From the NCBI GenBank assembly GCA_950295325.1, contig OX485807.1, positions 43,988,440-44,052,439 on the forward strand: a DNA stretch of 64,000 bases, in the 5' to 3' direction. This DNA is from Polytrichum commune (Eukaryota > Streptophyta > Polytrichopsida > Polytrichales > Polytrichaceae). Made by a program: the position numbers and the translations under genes. Within the stretch, counting starts at the first letter, position 1; every line of letters starts with the position of its first letter. Of this stretch, positions 43,801-56,044 are shown piece by piece. The notes under the pieces are model-generated. The model saw nothing but the letters and a program-made list of their open reading frames with translations, did not search any database and was not told the DNA's origin.

Positions 43801-44210
43801 CGCCTGAATTCCAAATCTCATATCCAGATCTAATTAGCATTGCATTCCACGCTTACTCTCAATCAAACTCAAAGTATACTTGAATTCAACAATTTCATTG
43901 AAAAAAACACCTAGTTCTTGATAGTTCTTTAGTTCCAGATTTGAATTTGAATTTGTTTCTCTAGAAATAACATAATTGATTAATTACTAAAAAGACATCG
44001 TACACTTATTATATGTAGTTCACAATTTGAAATTTTAGTTATGAATACCTTATCCTCATTTTGAAAACTCTGAAATATGTGATCCTCACCATCATTTTTA
44101 AACCTTCGAAATCAATATCTCTCATCTCCAATTTTAAAACTCTGAATTTCTTTTTTCCATCTACAGTTAAAAAATATTATATCACCCCTAATTAGTCATT
44201 CTAAAATTTT
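40830..44210. other. No gene seen; possible decayed LTR retroelement on minus
   Basis: (TA)n at about 41288-41311. Two diverged blocks about 240 bp apart share TTCACA(C/T)CCG and TACT(A/G)TCCAA with ACTCAAAC (about 42560-42890). At 43200-43217 CCATAGCTCTGATACTAAAG is close to the complement of the common plant PBS TGGTATCAGAGC. This suggests a minus-strand LTR element whose leader lies to the left. No pol motifs remain. Confidence 0.35.
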
Positions 44211-44214
44211 GAAC

Positions 44215-44580
44215 TTGTGGTTTAGGGTGAGGCACATGCCTCACCTTTGTTAACAAATCTAGATTTCTTTTAATTAGTGATTTTTTAAGAGAAGCATATG
44301 CCTCAACCTTGTTAACAAAATTGATTTATTTTTAGCTTATTTATGGTTTTCATGGTAAGGCACATGCCTCACCCTTGTTAAAAAATCTATGTGTTTTTGA
44401 ACTTGTATTTTTAGAGTGAGGCACATGCCTCACCCTTGTTTAACAATTTATATTTTTTTGAACTTGAGTTTTTAGAGTGAGGCGCATGCCTATCCTTGTT
44501 AACAAACCTGAATTTTTTTGAACTCGTGGTTTTAAGGGTGAGGAACATGCCTCACCCTTATTAACAAACTTGAACTTTTT
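44215..44580. repeat. About 60-bp tandem array of GTGAGGCACATGCCTCAC
   Basis: Six units at about 44226, 44295, 44353, 44413, 44475 and 44537. Each is centred on an 18-bp palindrome (GTGAGGCA-CA-TGCCTCAC) and followed by CCTTGTTAACAAA. A further half unit is at about 44751. The core is inverted relative to 40385-40800. Confidence 0.78.
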
Positions 44581-45209
44581 TTTGAACTTGTGATATTAAA
44601 CTAAGACACCTGCAATTTGAATACCAAATTATTTTCATTGATTGTATGAATTTGTTAAGTTTACCACCATGTCTATGAGAATCTCAACTTAATATGTTTT
44701 TACTAGTGTTTGTTTCAATTTAAAATTTTAAAAATTATATTTATGGAGAACGAGGCACATGCCTTGCTCCTTTGTTTGATTTTATTGATTTTGGATTTTT
44801 AAATATAAGGTGATACAGTATGTCGTTATTTTCTTTGGAATCATCAACTTCAATGTTATTGCTTTTATGGTGAAGTATGTGTTGTGCCACTTAGTTCCAA
44901 TTTATTTTCATGTGTTTAGCCAAAGGTGCATGTGTCGCACTTCTCATGTGATTCACAAGCAATAAATTTTAAGCTATGCACAAAGGGATGTGTTTTTTAC
45001 TCTTTTGATTTTGTTTTAATTTTTAATTTTTTTTGACTAAAATGGTGAATCACAATATAAATATGACAATCATATAGTGTACAAGGCTTGTTTTGGAATT
45101 ATTTGAAACTAATAATATTCGAAAGTATTTATGCCAAAGTATGAATTTATTGCATATTCATTTCAAAATGTGTATATAATATTTAAAATTATTTCCAAAA
45201 AAGTGCACA

Positions 45210-45302
45210 TGCTTATGTGCACTTTTAACAAAACCGGTGTCTTAATCCTCCCTATATTATGACACACATCGTTTTTAAAATGCACTAAGTGAACTACCCA
45301 TG
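45210..45302. repeat. Right end of a hAT-like element
   Basis: The stretch ending AGTGAACTACCCATG at 45302 is the inverted form of the MITE end at 31509 (CATGGGTAGTTCACTTAGTG against CACGGGTAGGTCACTTAGTG), with similarity continuing some 60 bp inward. The matching left end was not found. Confidence 0.6.
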
Positions 45303-45547
45303 ATGTACTCTAGATCTCATCTATGTCGGTATTACATAACCCTAGTGAGCAGTTAAATGGACTTGGTCAACTTTGGATCCCTCGACCTTACATACAATAT
45401 TTAGTGTAGTGTTGCTTTGCATGTTTCAACCTCCCCCATAAGCAAGTGTCACAAAACTTTACCCCTTGAGACTTTGGTGGGGTTTCCCCAATCAACCAAA
45501 AGACCATCCTTGCTTTTCATCCAATCTTTATATAATAAAGGTACCTA

Positions 45548-45900
45548 TTCCCGATCACGACCCCATCGGCAATCTATAGGGTCTTGTAATTCCAATCATG
45601 TTGGGACTCAATTCCGATCAGGCCATAACCAATAGTGCCATGACACATGTCTTGGTTTTTAGTGCTAAAGTGAGGAGGTATGAGTGGCTTGAATTAATGG
45701 TTATGATAAACTCTAGACATTGGTAATATGTTTGAGCCAAATTTTGGTTTAAAAAATCCATAGTAATTTCAATTTAAGGAATAAATTTAGCAAAAAATTT
45801 GTAGTCCTCATGATTTCTATCTTCTTACATGGAAAGTTTTTGCACCGCCTTATACTTCTCTCTAGACTTGGTGCATAATCTCTTAAGTGTTACAAGAAGA
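45548..45900 (+). repeat. Dispersed repeat, copy 3 of 3
   Basis: Same family and orientation as 24490-24870: GATCACGACCCCATCGGCAA, ATAGTGCCATGACACATG, CTAAAGTGAGGAGG, CTCTAGACATTGGT. Confidence 0.72.
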
Positions 45901-45904
45901 GTTA

Positions 45905-47070
45905 TGGGTGTTCTTTGATTGGATGATGTTTTGATCATGTATGCAATTGATTAGACAATCAAGTACTTGTGAATGTGGTTGAGGTTGCTCGTGATGATGC
46001 ACTAAAACCTTAATTTTTGTGGTCCAACTAAAGAAAGTCCAAGGCCTTTTTCAATCCTTACATATATATTTTAATTAATGGCTTTCCTTATGCCCTCCAA
46101 ATAACAAAAATTAGCTTCCAATATGGATGGGACGAGCGTCAAATTGTGTTGATTTGATCAAGGGGTTAATTATAGAAGATTTATAGTACAGTGGTGGACG
46201 AGGTGGTGGACTTCTTTGTATGGGAAAATTGAAGGCAAAATGGCCATTGCTAGAGAATGTTGGACGAGGCAATGGACAAAAGAGACACCCCTTCCCAGTT
46301 GCAACACTATGTTATTCTCTAATAGGATGTCATCTTAGGCAAAATTAAGGTTATGTTCAGCGCATTAGATCCCTGAAGTGTTTGTGAATGTTGTGATGGC
46401 AAACCTAATATCTCTAGGCATTGTTGTAGACCCTAATAGGGATTACAAAGACTAATCCCATTTGCCTTGGGTTCTTATTATGATATCGATTGGTTGTTAA
46501 TACAAACCATGGTTCAGCAAAAGCAATGTGGCTTTGATTTTATGCAAATGCGTAATATTGAAGATGCATGTTATGTACCTTTTAAAAATGAATAAGGAGT
46601 TTTATATTCAATTGTGAACTCAAATCATACTAACTTTTCATACTTCTTGCATATTATCTTCTAAGGTCCAGTCATGTATTGGACCTTGTATTGTATCTAG
46701 AAGATGAAAAATTGAATGGGGTCTGTTTAATATGATCGGAAATGCATTTTTATTTTATAGAAGTTTGATTTATGTTGTATAAGATTCAAGTTTGGGGGTC
46801 TAGCATGTAGGGTTTAGGGCTTAAAATGTTCAATTAAATACCTTGGTACCTTTACCACAATGTCTATTTATAGGATTTTTAAAATTTTTAATTATTATAT
46901 CTTAAGATTCGACAATCCCGGACTTAAAGGGGATACCATTTTTCCCATATTAAATTTTGAGATTAAAAAAATAAAATATCTAAAAAAAGTTCTTCCTTAA
47001 AATAGTTTGATTAGTGCGGAAGTGGTAAAGTTACTATGGTAGTATTGTGCATACATGGATGGATAAGGGC
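45905..47070. other. No gene seen
   Basis: AT-rich DNA with no frame or repeat recognised. Confidence 0.4.
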
Positions 47071-47076
47071 CACTTC

Positions 47077-47535
47077 ACATACGAGACTGAGAGCCCGTGT
47101 CCGTTACACTTCAAGCACTGTCATCAGTGGACAAGGAGGAGCCGGGCCAAGTTTGCTTCACAAAATGCTTGAAGGACCAACAGAGTATGTGAATGCAAGA
47201 TGGATGTAAATTCTACATGGATTCCTACAGGATATCAAATTGATCAATTTTCATGGTCATTTGGACTATTTTCAAAAACCACCTCTTGGAGGACATGCCG
47301 ACTGGGAGACCATGGCACTCCAAACCGTTGATTTTATTTTATTTTATCATGTGTGAGGACCTACATGAATAGAAATTCATTAAAATAGCATCTAGTTGAG
47401 GGCCTGGTCGCATATGACTTCACACTACACTTGAGGGTCTGTGTCCATACTACATGATCTCAAGTGGTGTCTTGGGACAACCTTTGGGCTCTTTAATTTC
47501 ATGGTGATGGCTCTCGGCTCATGTGTGAAGTAGCT
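47077..47535. mobile_element. Diverged relative of the 11260-11768 MITE
   Basis: It starts GGGCCACTTCACATACGAG with GAGAGCCCGTG and follows the same internal order (GGAGCCGG, TTATCATGTGTGAGGACC, GAAATTCATT, CACTACACTTGAGG). The 3' end is degenerate (GTGTGAAGTAGC). A much shorter possible relative ending GTGTGAAGTGGC is at about 48637-48757, inside the SBP intron. 47536-48280 holds no gene apart from a short (GGCAA)n-like run near 48255. Confidence 0.72.
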
Positions 47536-48289
47536 TTTTGGTTTGGAATTTGTAAATGGCTATCATGATAAACATGTTCTCCAACTTCTACCAATTATAT
47601 GTACACAACAAAACTTGTGTTGCAATACCAAATCTAGGATGAAGCATCAACAAAAAATTGGATTGAAGATCAAGCGTCCCATGTTTTAGTTATGGTTATT
47701 GGAAATGCATATTTGTTGATTCCTTAATTGCATGTCTTCCCAATTGTGTTCAATATTGATGTGTGGATACATGGAGTAGCTGATGAATTTGATGATTTGT
47801 GCCTTTATAACATTTGTTCTTGATCCTCACCTAACCATAAACCAATCAAATATAGGTGTTCAATTAAAAAAAGTAACCAAATAACACCAGGATAGCTTAA
47901 ACAGTGTAGTAATTCCGAAGCTGTCTATGGTCACATGGACAACATCACAGTCATCACAACAATCAATAGAAGGTCAATCCAGCTCAGTTCAAGATAGCTT
48001 CAACACACACGAGATTTTGATTTAGTGACTTTGGTGCTTGAAAGTGGCCATATATCTACTGCACCAACAATTTAGTATACACGTATCCGGTATTGTACCA
48101 GTCACTTTATTCATGTGACCTTATTTTTCACCAACAAACCCAACTCTATTCACATGCACTCATCACTACAATTCCGGCCGACGCAATGCAATTCATTCAA
48201 CAACACTGGTCAAGTCTTGGACTCAGTCCTACCACATGGAGAAAAACAAGGTAAGGCAAGGCAAGGTAAGGAAAGGAAAGGTCGAGCTT

Positions 48290-49516
48290 CTAAAGCCAGA
48301 TATCTGAAGTGCAGTCACCGCCAGGATAACGCATCTCGTGTGCGAGGGCAGGCCCTTCAGGTTCTTTGCCAAAATCAACAAAGAAATTGGGGTTGAGAGA
48401 CAACCCGCCGTTTACATTATCGACGTCAATCTGAATCATGTGCAAGCCTTTCTCGGCCATGGAAGGGTAAAATTGCTGGTCCCATGCACTGAAGAGGGAG
48501 TTGGAAGCGTAGAGGCGCTTCCCATCCAGACTCAATTGGATCATCTGTGGTCCACCTCTCAACTTTGTGTCCTACACAGAAAGGAACAGAACATAACTTA
48601 GTTCATGCTAAGCTCGAGAATTAAAATATCCACGTATAATGGGCACTTTATGCTAGAGCTTGAGGGCCCATGACCATTGGCATCTGAATCCCTCATAATG
48701 AGTTTCGAACCCTCATAATTTTGTGGTCGATGCCCTTGGTCAGTGTGAAGTGGCTGTAAGATTTTGATTGCAAATAATCACAAACACTGCAAGGTTTAAT
48801 ATAATGAATGCTTGTCCTAAGGCTCAATACTAACTTATGAACAACACAAATTGAAAGATGTAGAACAATCCAATCACATGTAGAAACAGTGGCTCCAAAA
48901 ACTAGATATTGCATAGAAAGTGTACATTGTATTCCTTCATACTCTTGACAACCGCAGAACCTCAATGGACGAATAAAGCTAATTTGAGAAGGGTTACATT
49001 TCTAAGAATGACGAAACATGAAGTTATCAACAAGTTTAAATCTCCTTATCTGTCAAGGGTTAGTGCAAAAATACGATAAATATGTTTTAGGTCGATAGCA
49101 GCCTTGCTACCAAGTAATTTAGTTCCTAACACTCAGTTATAAGAGAGTCAGCCATGACAATTCTAATCCGTACACTTTTCAATATAATGAAAAAGTATTG
49201 AACCATTATATAGCACACAGTAGGCAACATGTAGTGTATTTACCTGGACATCAGAAACTGTGGATTGCCATTTTTCACCCGAGTCTTTCTCCACATAGAC
49301 TTCACCCCCTTCACGAACCAAACCGCCAACCCAAACCTGGCGAGTGAGGACTGGCTTTGCAGGGTCCTCAATATTGTACTGCCGAATATCACCGTGGAGC
49401 CAGTTGGAGAAGTACAAAAATCTATCATCTAGTGAGATGAGGAAATCAGTTATGAGTCCGGGCATTTCAGGCAAGATCCAATTCTGCACCTTCAGTGCAG
49501 GCACTGTGATGGCCAC
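48290..49516 (-). pseudogene. SBP1: Selenium-binding protein / methanethiol oxidase, last two exons only
   Basis: Minus strand. The penultimate exon (49516-49244) reads [19 protein letters not shown], then [20 protein letters not shown], then [12 protein letters not shown] and QVWVGGL. A 672-bp GT-AG intron follows (48572-49243). The last exon (48571-48290) reads [38 protein letters not shown] and [15 protein letters not shown] before the stop. Phases match (0/0). These are highly conserved blocks of the SBP56 family, cytosolic copper-dependent methanethiol oxidases of about 480 residues; about the last 185 are here. The upstream side ends at an acceptor-like CACATGACCAG and then runs into a nested MITE complex (49548-50850). 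No further SBP exon was found to 64 kb, so the gene is 5'-truncated or its first exons lie far away. The sequence that remains shows no frame damage. Confidence 0.88.
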
Positions 49517-49617
49517 CTGGTCATGTGAGCACATAGCTTGATTTAGGGCGGTGCCACACTAGCGGTAGGCAGCTGGGCCTGCCGCACCTGATTGGCCGAG
49601 TGGACAGGCCACTCACC

Positions 49618-50845
49618 ACACTACCGGCAGTCACGGAGGCGCCAGTCAGTGTATATGTTTGACAAAGTTTTTGCAAGTTTTTCTCTTTTGACACGCAAAA
49701 ACTTGCACAAAAAATAAATGCACGTCAATTGACACGCACATTTTAGAAGTTGACACGTACTGTGACTTGTGAAGAAAAAAACCACATGTCAATTGACACA
49801 CTAGAAATTCAAATGACATGTATTAGTAGGCAACTTGAGTACTATAAACTGCGGCTCAAGTATCAAGTACCCATAACATTAGGAGAACTTCCTAAACTCA
49901 CTTACATACTTAAATTCAGCTTCAATTTTCTTTTGTAACCAGGAGTTGAGACGGTGATCAGAGATAGCGAGACTAACTGGGAACAAGGAGAGGCAATGTG
50001 AAAGAGGATTTTCCAAACAAAATGCAATCAAAAGCCAATTGCGCAATAGGTTGAACTTGAAGACCCTTGATGCTCTTATGTGGGTTTCTATCTGTGGGCT
50101 TGAAATTTATGCAATGGATTGGGCTACCATCTTCAACATTTGGAGAAACATGCAAGACCGAAGGATACTTACGCCCGATTGATAAGTTTTTTTTTTTTTA
50201 TTACAAATCAAGATTGCATATTGATTATTCAAAATATTAGTTTTCCTAAAATATTGTGTAAGCTAAAATTGAGGTGACATTTTGGTATAAAATGTAGATG
50301 TCAATTGACATTCATTTTTGTTTTTAAGAACGTCATGTGACACTTTGGATTTGAAGTTGAACGTCAAATGCACGGGTAGATCACTCCATTGTCAAGTTGA
50401 ACACCACGTGCGACCAAAAAAAATCTTCTTTTGGTAAGTTGCACCACCAAAATGGGTCTCATGAGTAGATATACACAATACCTATGACATAGTCAAAAGT
50501 GGTAACTAAATTTGATGATTTGTTTTTTTCATAAAACATACCGTTTCTAACTAGAATGACACAAAATTGAACTAAAAAAATTACTAAAAAAAATAAAGAT
50601 GACTAAACATTTCAAAAAAGTATACAAAAGATACTATCAATGGTTATGTATATGTAGAAAAAATATCATAAATTTTAAAATTATATATGGCATGTAATAT
50701 AGGGGTAGCAAACTTTGTCCGCACGTGGTGTCAACTTGACAATGAAGTGACCTCCCCGTGGTCAAATGAAATTTGTCAAACATAGACACTGGCGCCAGTG
50801 TGACGGGGCGCGGCAACCATCCTCGGGGGGGGGGTAGTGTGTTAA
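49618..50845. mobile_element. Larger inverted-repeat element hosting the 50.4-kb MITE
   Basis: Left arm (about 49618-49672): CACACTACC, GTCACGG, GGCGCCAGT, TATGTTTGACAAA. Right arm (about 50772-50845) carries the complement: TTTGTCAAACATA, ACTGGCGCC, GTGACGGGGCG, GGGTAGTGTG. The arms are about 60 bp with indels. The interior includes the hAT-like MITE 50371-50760. It abuts the truncated SBP exon. Confidence 0.6.
50363..50768. mobile_element. hAT-like MITE with 8-bp target duplication
   Basis: 50371-50760 starts CACGGGTAGATCACT and ends AGTGACCTCCCCGTG. GTCAAATG flanks both sides (50363-50370, 50761-50768). The inner arms share ATTGTCAAGTTGA and CACCACGTGCG. Same family as 31509-32069. Confidence 0.88.
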
Positions 50846-51179
50846 AAAGTTAAGGATATAGGTGCGAACAACCACTATTTTATAGGGGGGTATTACTTTT
50901 AATTCTCTTCTTTTTTCACATGCTATCATTATGTAAATTTCTACTTTGGGTTAATAGAAAAATGGCTTGCATTACTTATAATTCCAAATTACCTATTATT
51001 CCATACCCTATAGTACTTTAAAGATGTCCAATGCCATTTTTGATACCCTATATTACTCTTAAGCCCAATTATAATTTTTTGCTCCCATGTTTTTAAAATA
51101 CCCTATCATTTGTTCGCACGTATATTGCTACTCCAACCAATGACTACCCCCCCCCCCGAGCAACCATCAAGGACGAAAG

Positions 51180-51700
51180 TACCAGGGGAAACCCCCTGGT
51201 AGTGGCCGCATCTTGGATCAAGTCAGCATCCTCCTCCCCTCCCGCCCCGACGCTCCTCACCACCTGCTGTCACCTCCGACGCTCCTCCCCCAACGCGAGC
51301 TCCTCCTCCTGCACTCCTCCGACGCTGCCGCACCGCACGCACTCACCCCCCGACGCTCCCCCAACACACCCACCGCGCCCACCCCTCCTGCACTCCTCCT
51401 CCTTCGCCCACTTGCACCTCAACGCGACTCCTCCGCGCACTCACCCCACACGCTACTCCCCCGCAACCACCCCTCCTGTTGCGACGCCCCGCCCCTGCTG
51501 CGACGCTCCTCCTCCTAGGCCGCCCTTCTTCAACCGTCCGCGGCCCTTCTTCACCCGACCCGCATCGCCCCTCCCACGCTCGTGCACCCTGCACATCACA
51601 GCAACAAGCACTGTGGCACATCTTTTTGGTTTTTTGTTTTTTTTTTCCCCTTCTTGCAACTCCTTAAATTTTTGTGAATTTGGTTGGTTTTTTTGCAACC
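51180..51700 (+). promoter_or_regulatory. C-rich leader upstream of the Myb-like gene
   Basis: It begins with a hairpin, TACCAGGGG-AAA-CCCCCTGGTA (about 51180-51202), then about 400 bp of very C-rich sequence with repeated GACGCTCCTCC. The long frame starting 51202 is Pro/Ser/Thr low complexity and likely untranslated leader. 50850-51180 is AT-rich with G and C homopolymers and no gene. Confidence 0.4.
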
Positions 51701-51707
51701 GAGGTGC

Positions 51708-53552
51708 ATGGACTCGCAAGGGCCATCGCGAGAGCCGGGCAGTTCCAATCCGAATGCCGCGGCATGTGGCATTCCCCCCCCCCCCCCCGTGAGCGCTGAA
51801 TGCCGTCCCCAACGTCCATGCTTGCCACCAACACCATTTTTCCAAGGTTTCGGACCTCCACCAAATGGAATGCCATTTCTATTTCCCCATTCCTTCATGC
51901 CCGCAGTTGCAGGACTCGGGTTCCCTCCAACTGCCCAAGGCAGTCCTGGTGCGACCATCGACCTCACGGACGGTTCCCACAAACGGGGCTCGCAAGAGTG
52001 CGTGACCGACCAATCCAAGCCTGGGAAGAAACGGAGGGGTCCTCGAAAAAAACCGGAAATTGTTGAATTGGACGACGCCAAAGAGGAAGTGGAGCTCCTC
52101 AAGCATGTCGGGCATTAGAAGGATCATTGGGTCATACAACTCATTACCATTCGGGGGGGAATGCATAACACATTCAATGCTCCGCCAAAGCAAGGTATTC
52201 AATTTTTTATTTTTTTTTGCTAGTCTGTCTGTGCTGGAAAATATAGTCTGTGGTTGCAGCTGCAATTCAGTGCAGCTGTGATTTTTTTTTTTTTTTCTGT
52301 TTTTTTGCTCGTTCGTCTATGCAAGGAAATACACTATGTGGCTGCAGATAAAATTCAGTGCAGCATTGGTTTTTTTTTTTTTTTTTTTTTGGGTACTTCG
52401 TGTGTGCTGGTTCATACAGTCTGTGGCTGCAGTAAAAATTCAGTGCAGCATTGGTGATATATGTTTTTTCCGGCTACTTCGTCTATGCTGGTTTATACAG
52501 TCTGTGGTTGCCTAGGTCAAAATTCAGTGCAGTATGTTGCAGTCTGTTGCAGTCAAAATTCAGTACAATCTGTTGCTACAGTCAGAACTCACTGCAGCAG
52601 AAGTATTCTTTTCTTTGTTCTGCTAGTAGGTCTATGCTGGTTTATACAGTTCGCAGCTGCAGTCAAAATTCAGTGCAGCATTGGTTTTTTTGTTTTATTT
52701 TGGGACTAGTTTGTGTGTGAGGTTTCAATACAGTATGTGGCTGCAGTTAGAATTCCAGAGGCTGTAGCTGAAATGAGGTCCCCCTAATTTTTTTAATTTC
52801 TTTTTAATTTCTTTCCTTTTGGCTGAATTCTGCTTCTCATATGTTCAGAATGCACTTTGTTGTGCTTTTGGTTCGTTATAATGTTTCAGTACAATCATTG
52901 TTTTGGGAGCTTCGTTGATTTTTGAGGATTCTTGCACAATTCAAGGACGATAGCGTGCACTTCATAGACATTGAATGCCGGTGAGTTCTTTTTGGTTTTC
53001 ACTTGTGGTGTGCATTGAATTGCAGGTGTGGACAATTGGTAGCGTTTGCACACTAAATTTGTGTCCATGTGTCCGGACTTCACGAAGGACAGCGAGGCTT
53101 GTCGGAAGAAATGGAGTGCCATCTACAACGACTACAAGGAGGACAAAACTATGAATATGAAGTCAGGCTCTCAACGTTCAAAGAAGTGCCGCTGGTATTC
53201 ACTAGTTGACGGGTTCATGTACGACAGAGCCAATGTTGTCTCACACGCGCATGCCAGTGCTGTCAATCCGGATGGGTCCAAGTGCACGGACACATCGGAC
53301 ACTAACACCACGGACCAACGGAGTGGAGAGAGCACATTAAAATCTCCCGAACCTAAGCGTAAGGAAGACATTTTTTTGGAACGTTGCGTTGGTGAGATAA
53401 GAGACAGTAGCAAGAATCTTATGGAAAGCATGAAGGCCAGTGATGACATGAAGATGGCTTTATTCATCAACATGCAACAGACTATGCAGAAGTTGGTAGA
53501 GAAGCTTGTGGAGCCTCCAAACCCTCATTGCAAAACCAGGAGATGGAAGTGA
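51708..53552 (+). pseudogene. PIF/Harbinger Myb/SANT-like protein, two exons, two nonsense codons
   Basis: Exon 1 runs 51708-52194 (MDSQGPSREP...) with donor CAAG-GTATTC. Exon 2 starts at 53026 after TTGAATTGCAG and the frame ends at TGA 53552. Joined in frame it gives a Pro-rich N-terminus, an acidic/basic linker (KKRRGPRKKPEIVELDD) and a trihelix: HWVIQLITIRG, PDFTKDSEACRKKWSAIYND, RSKKCRWYSLVDGFMYDRAN. This is the DNA-binding partner encoded by plant PIF/Harbinger elements. Two in-frame TAG codons break it: 52116-52118, where the family has Trp (GH-stop-KDHW), and 53040-53042 (VDNW-stop-RLH). The gene faces the transposase at 56.0-56.7 kb, so the two converge. The intron (52195-53025) carries a tandem repeat. 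Confidence 0.75.
52220..52710. repeat. Tandem repeat in the Myb-like intron
   Basis: About five degenerate units of roughly 110 bp: CTATGCTGGTTTATACAGTC, GTGGCTGCAG, AAAATTCAGTGCAGCATTGG, then a T run. One unit is internally expanded at 52500-52600. Confidence 0.75.
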
Positions 53553-55980
53553 GAATTGGACGGAGGCAAGGATGGAACCAGCGCTGGAGAGGAGCGAGAG
53601 CAAGTGACCGCTGGAGAGGAGCGCGAGCAAGTGACCGAGAGCCGCGCCGAAGAATGGACAGGAAGCCGGCCTCGGGGGGAACGGGACACGTGGCGCGCGG
53701 AGCTGAGAGCCCAGCTGAGGAGGCTGGGAGCCTAAGGGGAGCCAGGAGCCCAAGTGGTTAGAAGGCCGCGAGAAATGAGGGTCGGGCCGCTCCCTTTTGT
53801 AGGACCCACCGCAATATTAGGGCTAGGGGCCCGAGCCCAAATTTTAGTAAACCTATTAGTAGGAACTTTTAGACTAGTAGGTTAGAGGCTCAATTTTGAA
53901 TAGGTCTATTAGTGAGAACTTTTATACTAATGAGTTAGGAGGCACTTAGTAGATTAGTAAGTAGAGATAGTAAGGGAGTAGGAGGATGAACCCGTAGAAG
54001 AGCGGATGAAAGGACAAAGGAGGAGGACTATTTCTGGATGAACTTACCTAATTCCATTACCGTCAATGAATGGGGAGTAAACTTTGGAATGAACGGAGGT
54101 ATGGATGAGATTAGAAGAGTTGCACTCTTGGCACATCTAGACGCCTAATACATGCCCGAATGTACCCTATTGACTGATCTAAATTTAGCACGTGCCAGTA
54201 CTATTAATAGATATTCCAGGGTCGGATTTAGACTGTAATTACATACAGTAGCTAAAATTAGTAAATACAAACATTTTACATTGAGAAAAGACCTAACCGC
54301 CTAATCCCCATTTTCCTAGATCTCAAAGCCTATATAAAGGGGCCACATATGGCACCTAATTCACCTCATTCAACGCAAGCAACTCGAGGTGGCGGACTAG
54401 AAGACCGGTGGCTTACGAAGACCTAAAGGATTGAAATACATCCTCGCGGAGTTTTTTTAAAGGATTGAAATATTATCCTCGGAGGCGCTCGGACTTAAAG
54501 GATTGAAATATATCCTCGGAGGCGTTCGAACTTAAAGGATTGAAATATATCCTCGGAGGCGTTCGAACTTAAAGGATTGAAATATATCCCCGGAGGCGTT
54601 CGAACTTAAAAGGATTAAAATATTATCCTCGGACTTGAAGAAGACTGGAGGCCTTGGATACTGGAGGCCTTGAGACTGGAGGCCCATGGGTGACTGGAGG
54701 CCCTTGAGACTGGAGGCCCATGAGTGACTGGAGGCCCTTGAGATTGGAGGCCCATGAGTGACTGGAGGCCCTTGAGACTGGAGGCCGCGAGTTTAGAAAA
54801 TATTAAGGATCGAAAGATCCTCGGCATTCGAGATTCAATCCTTGCACTCGAAGACTTGGAAGGATTCGGGAAGTCCTCGAAAACTTGGAGAATGTGCAAA
54901 TAGGAGAATTTGAAGGTGTACGGCCGTAAAACAACACCCAAGCCTAGTTTCGTTTGGAGAAGTTTGAAAACCGAAGGCGGGTAAAAATAGCAAAAAGATA
55001 AGGACCTCTTTGAGAAATTACAATTTGAACTTGGAGGATACGGTTTCGGAATCGGAGCAATTTCATCTAAAGTTAGTTTGGAAATCGGAGAATCATGAGT
55101 TAAAAAGTACAAGGTACTTTACTCGGTGGAGATATCGGTTTCACCATCAAGAGGAGGACCGAAAGGAGATGGCCGTCGATTAGGCCACATCAACTACAAT
55201 CCAAGATGTCATCTCTAAACACATCTTGTCATTCAAATGGACTTGGAATGATTACGTAGGAATCCCTAAAGATCTCCAAAGAAACTCTAAAATGATGATT
55301 TAGGATCACAAAGGAAAGAACTTGAGTAACCATAGGGCAAGCATTTGGAATGAAAGATTTCATGCATATAAATGCGACTCTAGGAATTGAGTATAGGAAG
55401 GAAATCTTATGAATATACTTTAGTGAGGGAGTATGTTTTGACTTTCAAGGAATTGTAACCTTATCATAAGTACATATTCTTAAAGGGATTAAGAATCTTT
55501 TACGATCATTCAAACCATGAAAGATATTGTATGTATGAACGATGTTCTCCCTAAAACACTTAACCTTGACATTAGGGTTTCGGGGAACATAAACTTAAAG
55601 ACTTGGACACTTTATCCTTAGAGATTTATAAAAGGGTTTTGATTAGAAAAAGGATTATGTTACTGAATCCATATAAGATGCAAAATCTAATAAAGGTTTA
55701 GGAACACCTAACCTTGACATTAGATTTCGGGGAACATAAACTTGAAAACTTAGGTCAATTTGTCCTTGAGGATTCAAAAGAGCATTAAGATTATGTATCA
55801 CAAAATTAAGATTATATGAGTGCAAACACCTTCACCAGAAATGGAAAACCTAATGAAGGTCTAATTTTGGTGGGAGTAACTTCCATGTAAACCGGTCAGC
55901 AGCGGGTTACACCGTCTAAGTTTGCTGAGGGTTTGAAGGTGACCTCGACAAAGCTCTAGGTAGATGTCCATTTAATTGCT
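53553..55980. other. LTR-like or promoter-like DNA with minisatellites; no gene
   Basis: It lies between the two Harbinger genes. It has a 27-bp duplication (GAGGAGCG-GAGCAAGTGACC, 53581-53634), a TATA box (CCTATATAAAGGGG, about 54331), and a 37-bp array of AAAGGATTGAAATATATCC (54425-54620). A 34-bp array of TGACTGGAGGCCC (54691-54790) and a 149-bp duplication around ACCTTGACATTAG (55560/55709) complete it. An inserted LTR is likely, but its ends were not resolved. Confidence 0.45.
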
Positions 55981-56044
55981 ATGTACAGGAAAAGTTTGTG
56001 CAATGCATGCCTTTGTCTTTGCCATCCAAAGACTCTTTGCAATT

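Noticed and set aside
48637..48757. Possible third copy of the GGCCACTTCACAC MITE in the SBP intron
   Set aside because: Only the GTGTGAAGTGGC end is convincing; the other end and duplication are unclear, so it is mentioned only beside the 47-kb copy.
49973..50155. 60-codon minus-strand frame near the SBP exons
   Set aside because: It is inside the inverted-repeat element, has no SBP similarity and no splice context.
51202..51792. 196-codon Pro/Ser/Thr-rich frame
   Set aside because: C-rich low-complexity leader sequence. It overlaps the better supported ATG at 51708 in another frame.
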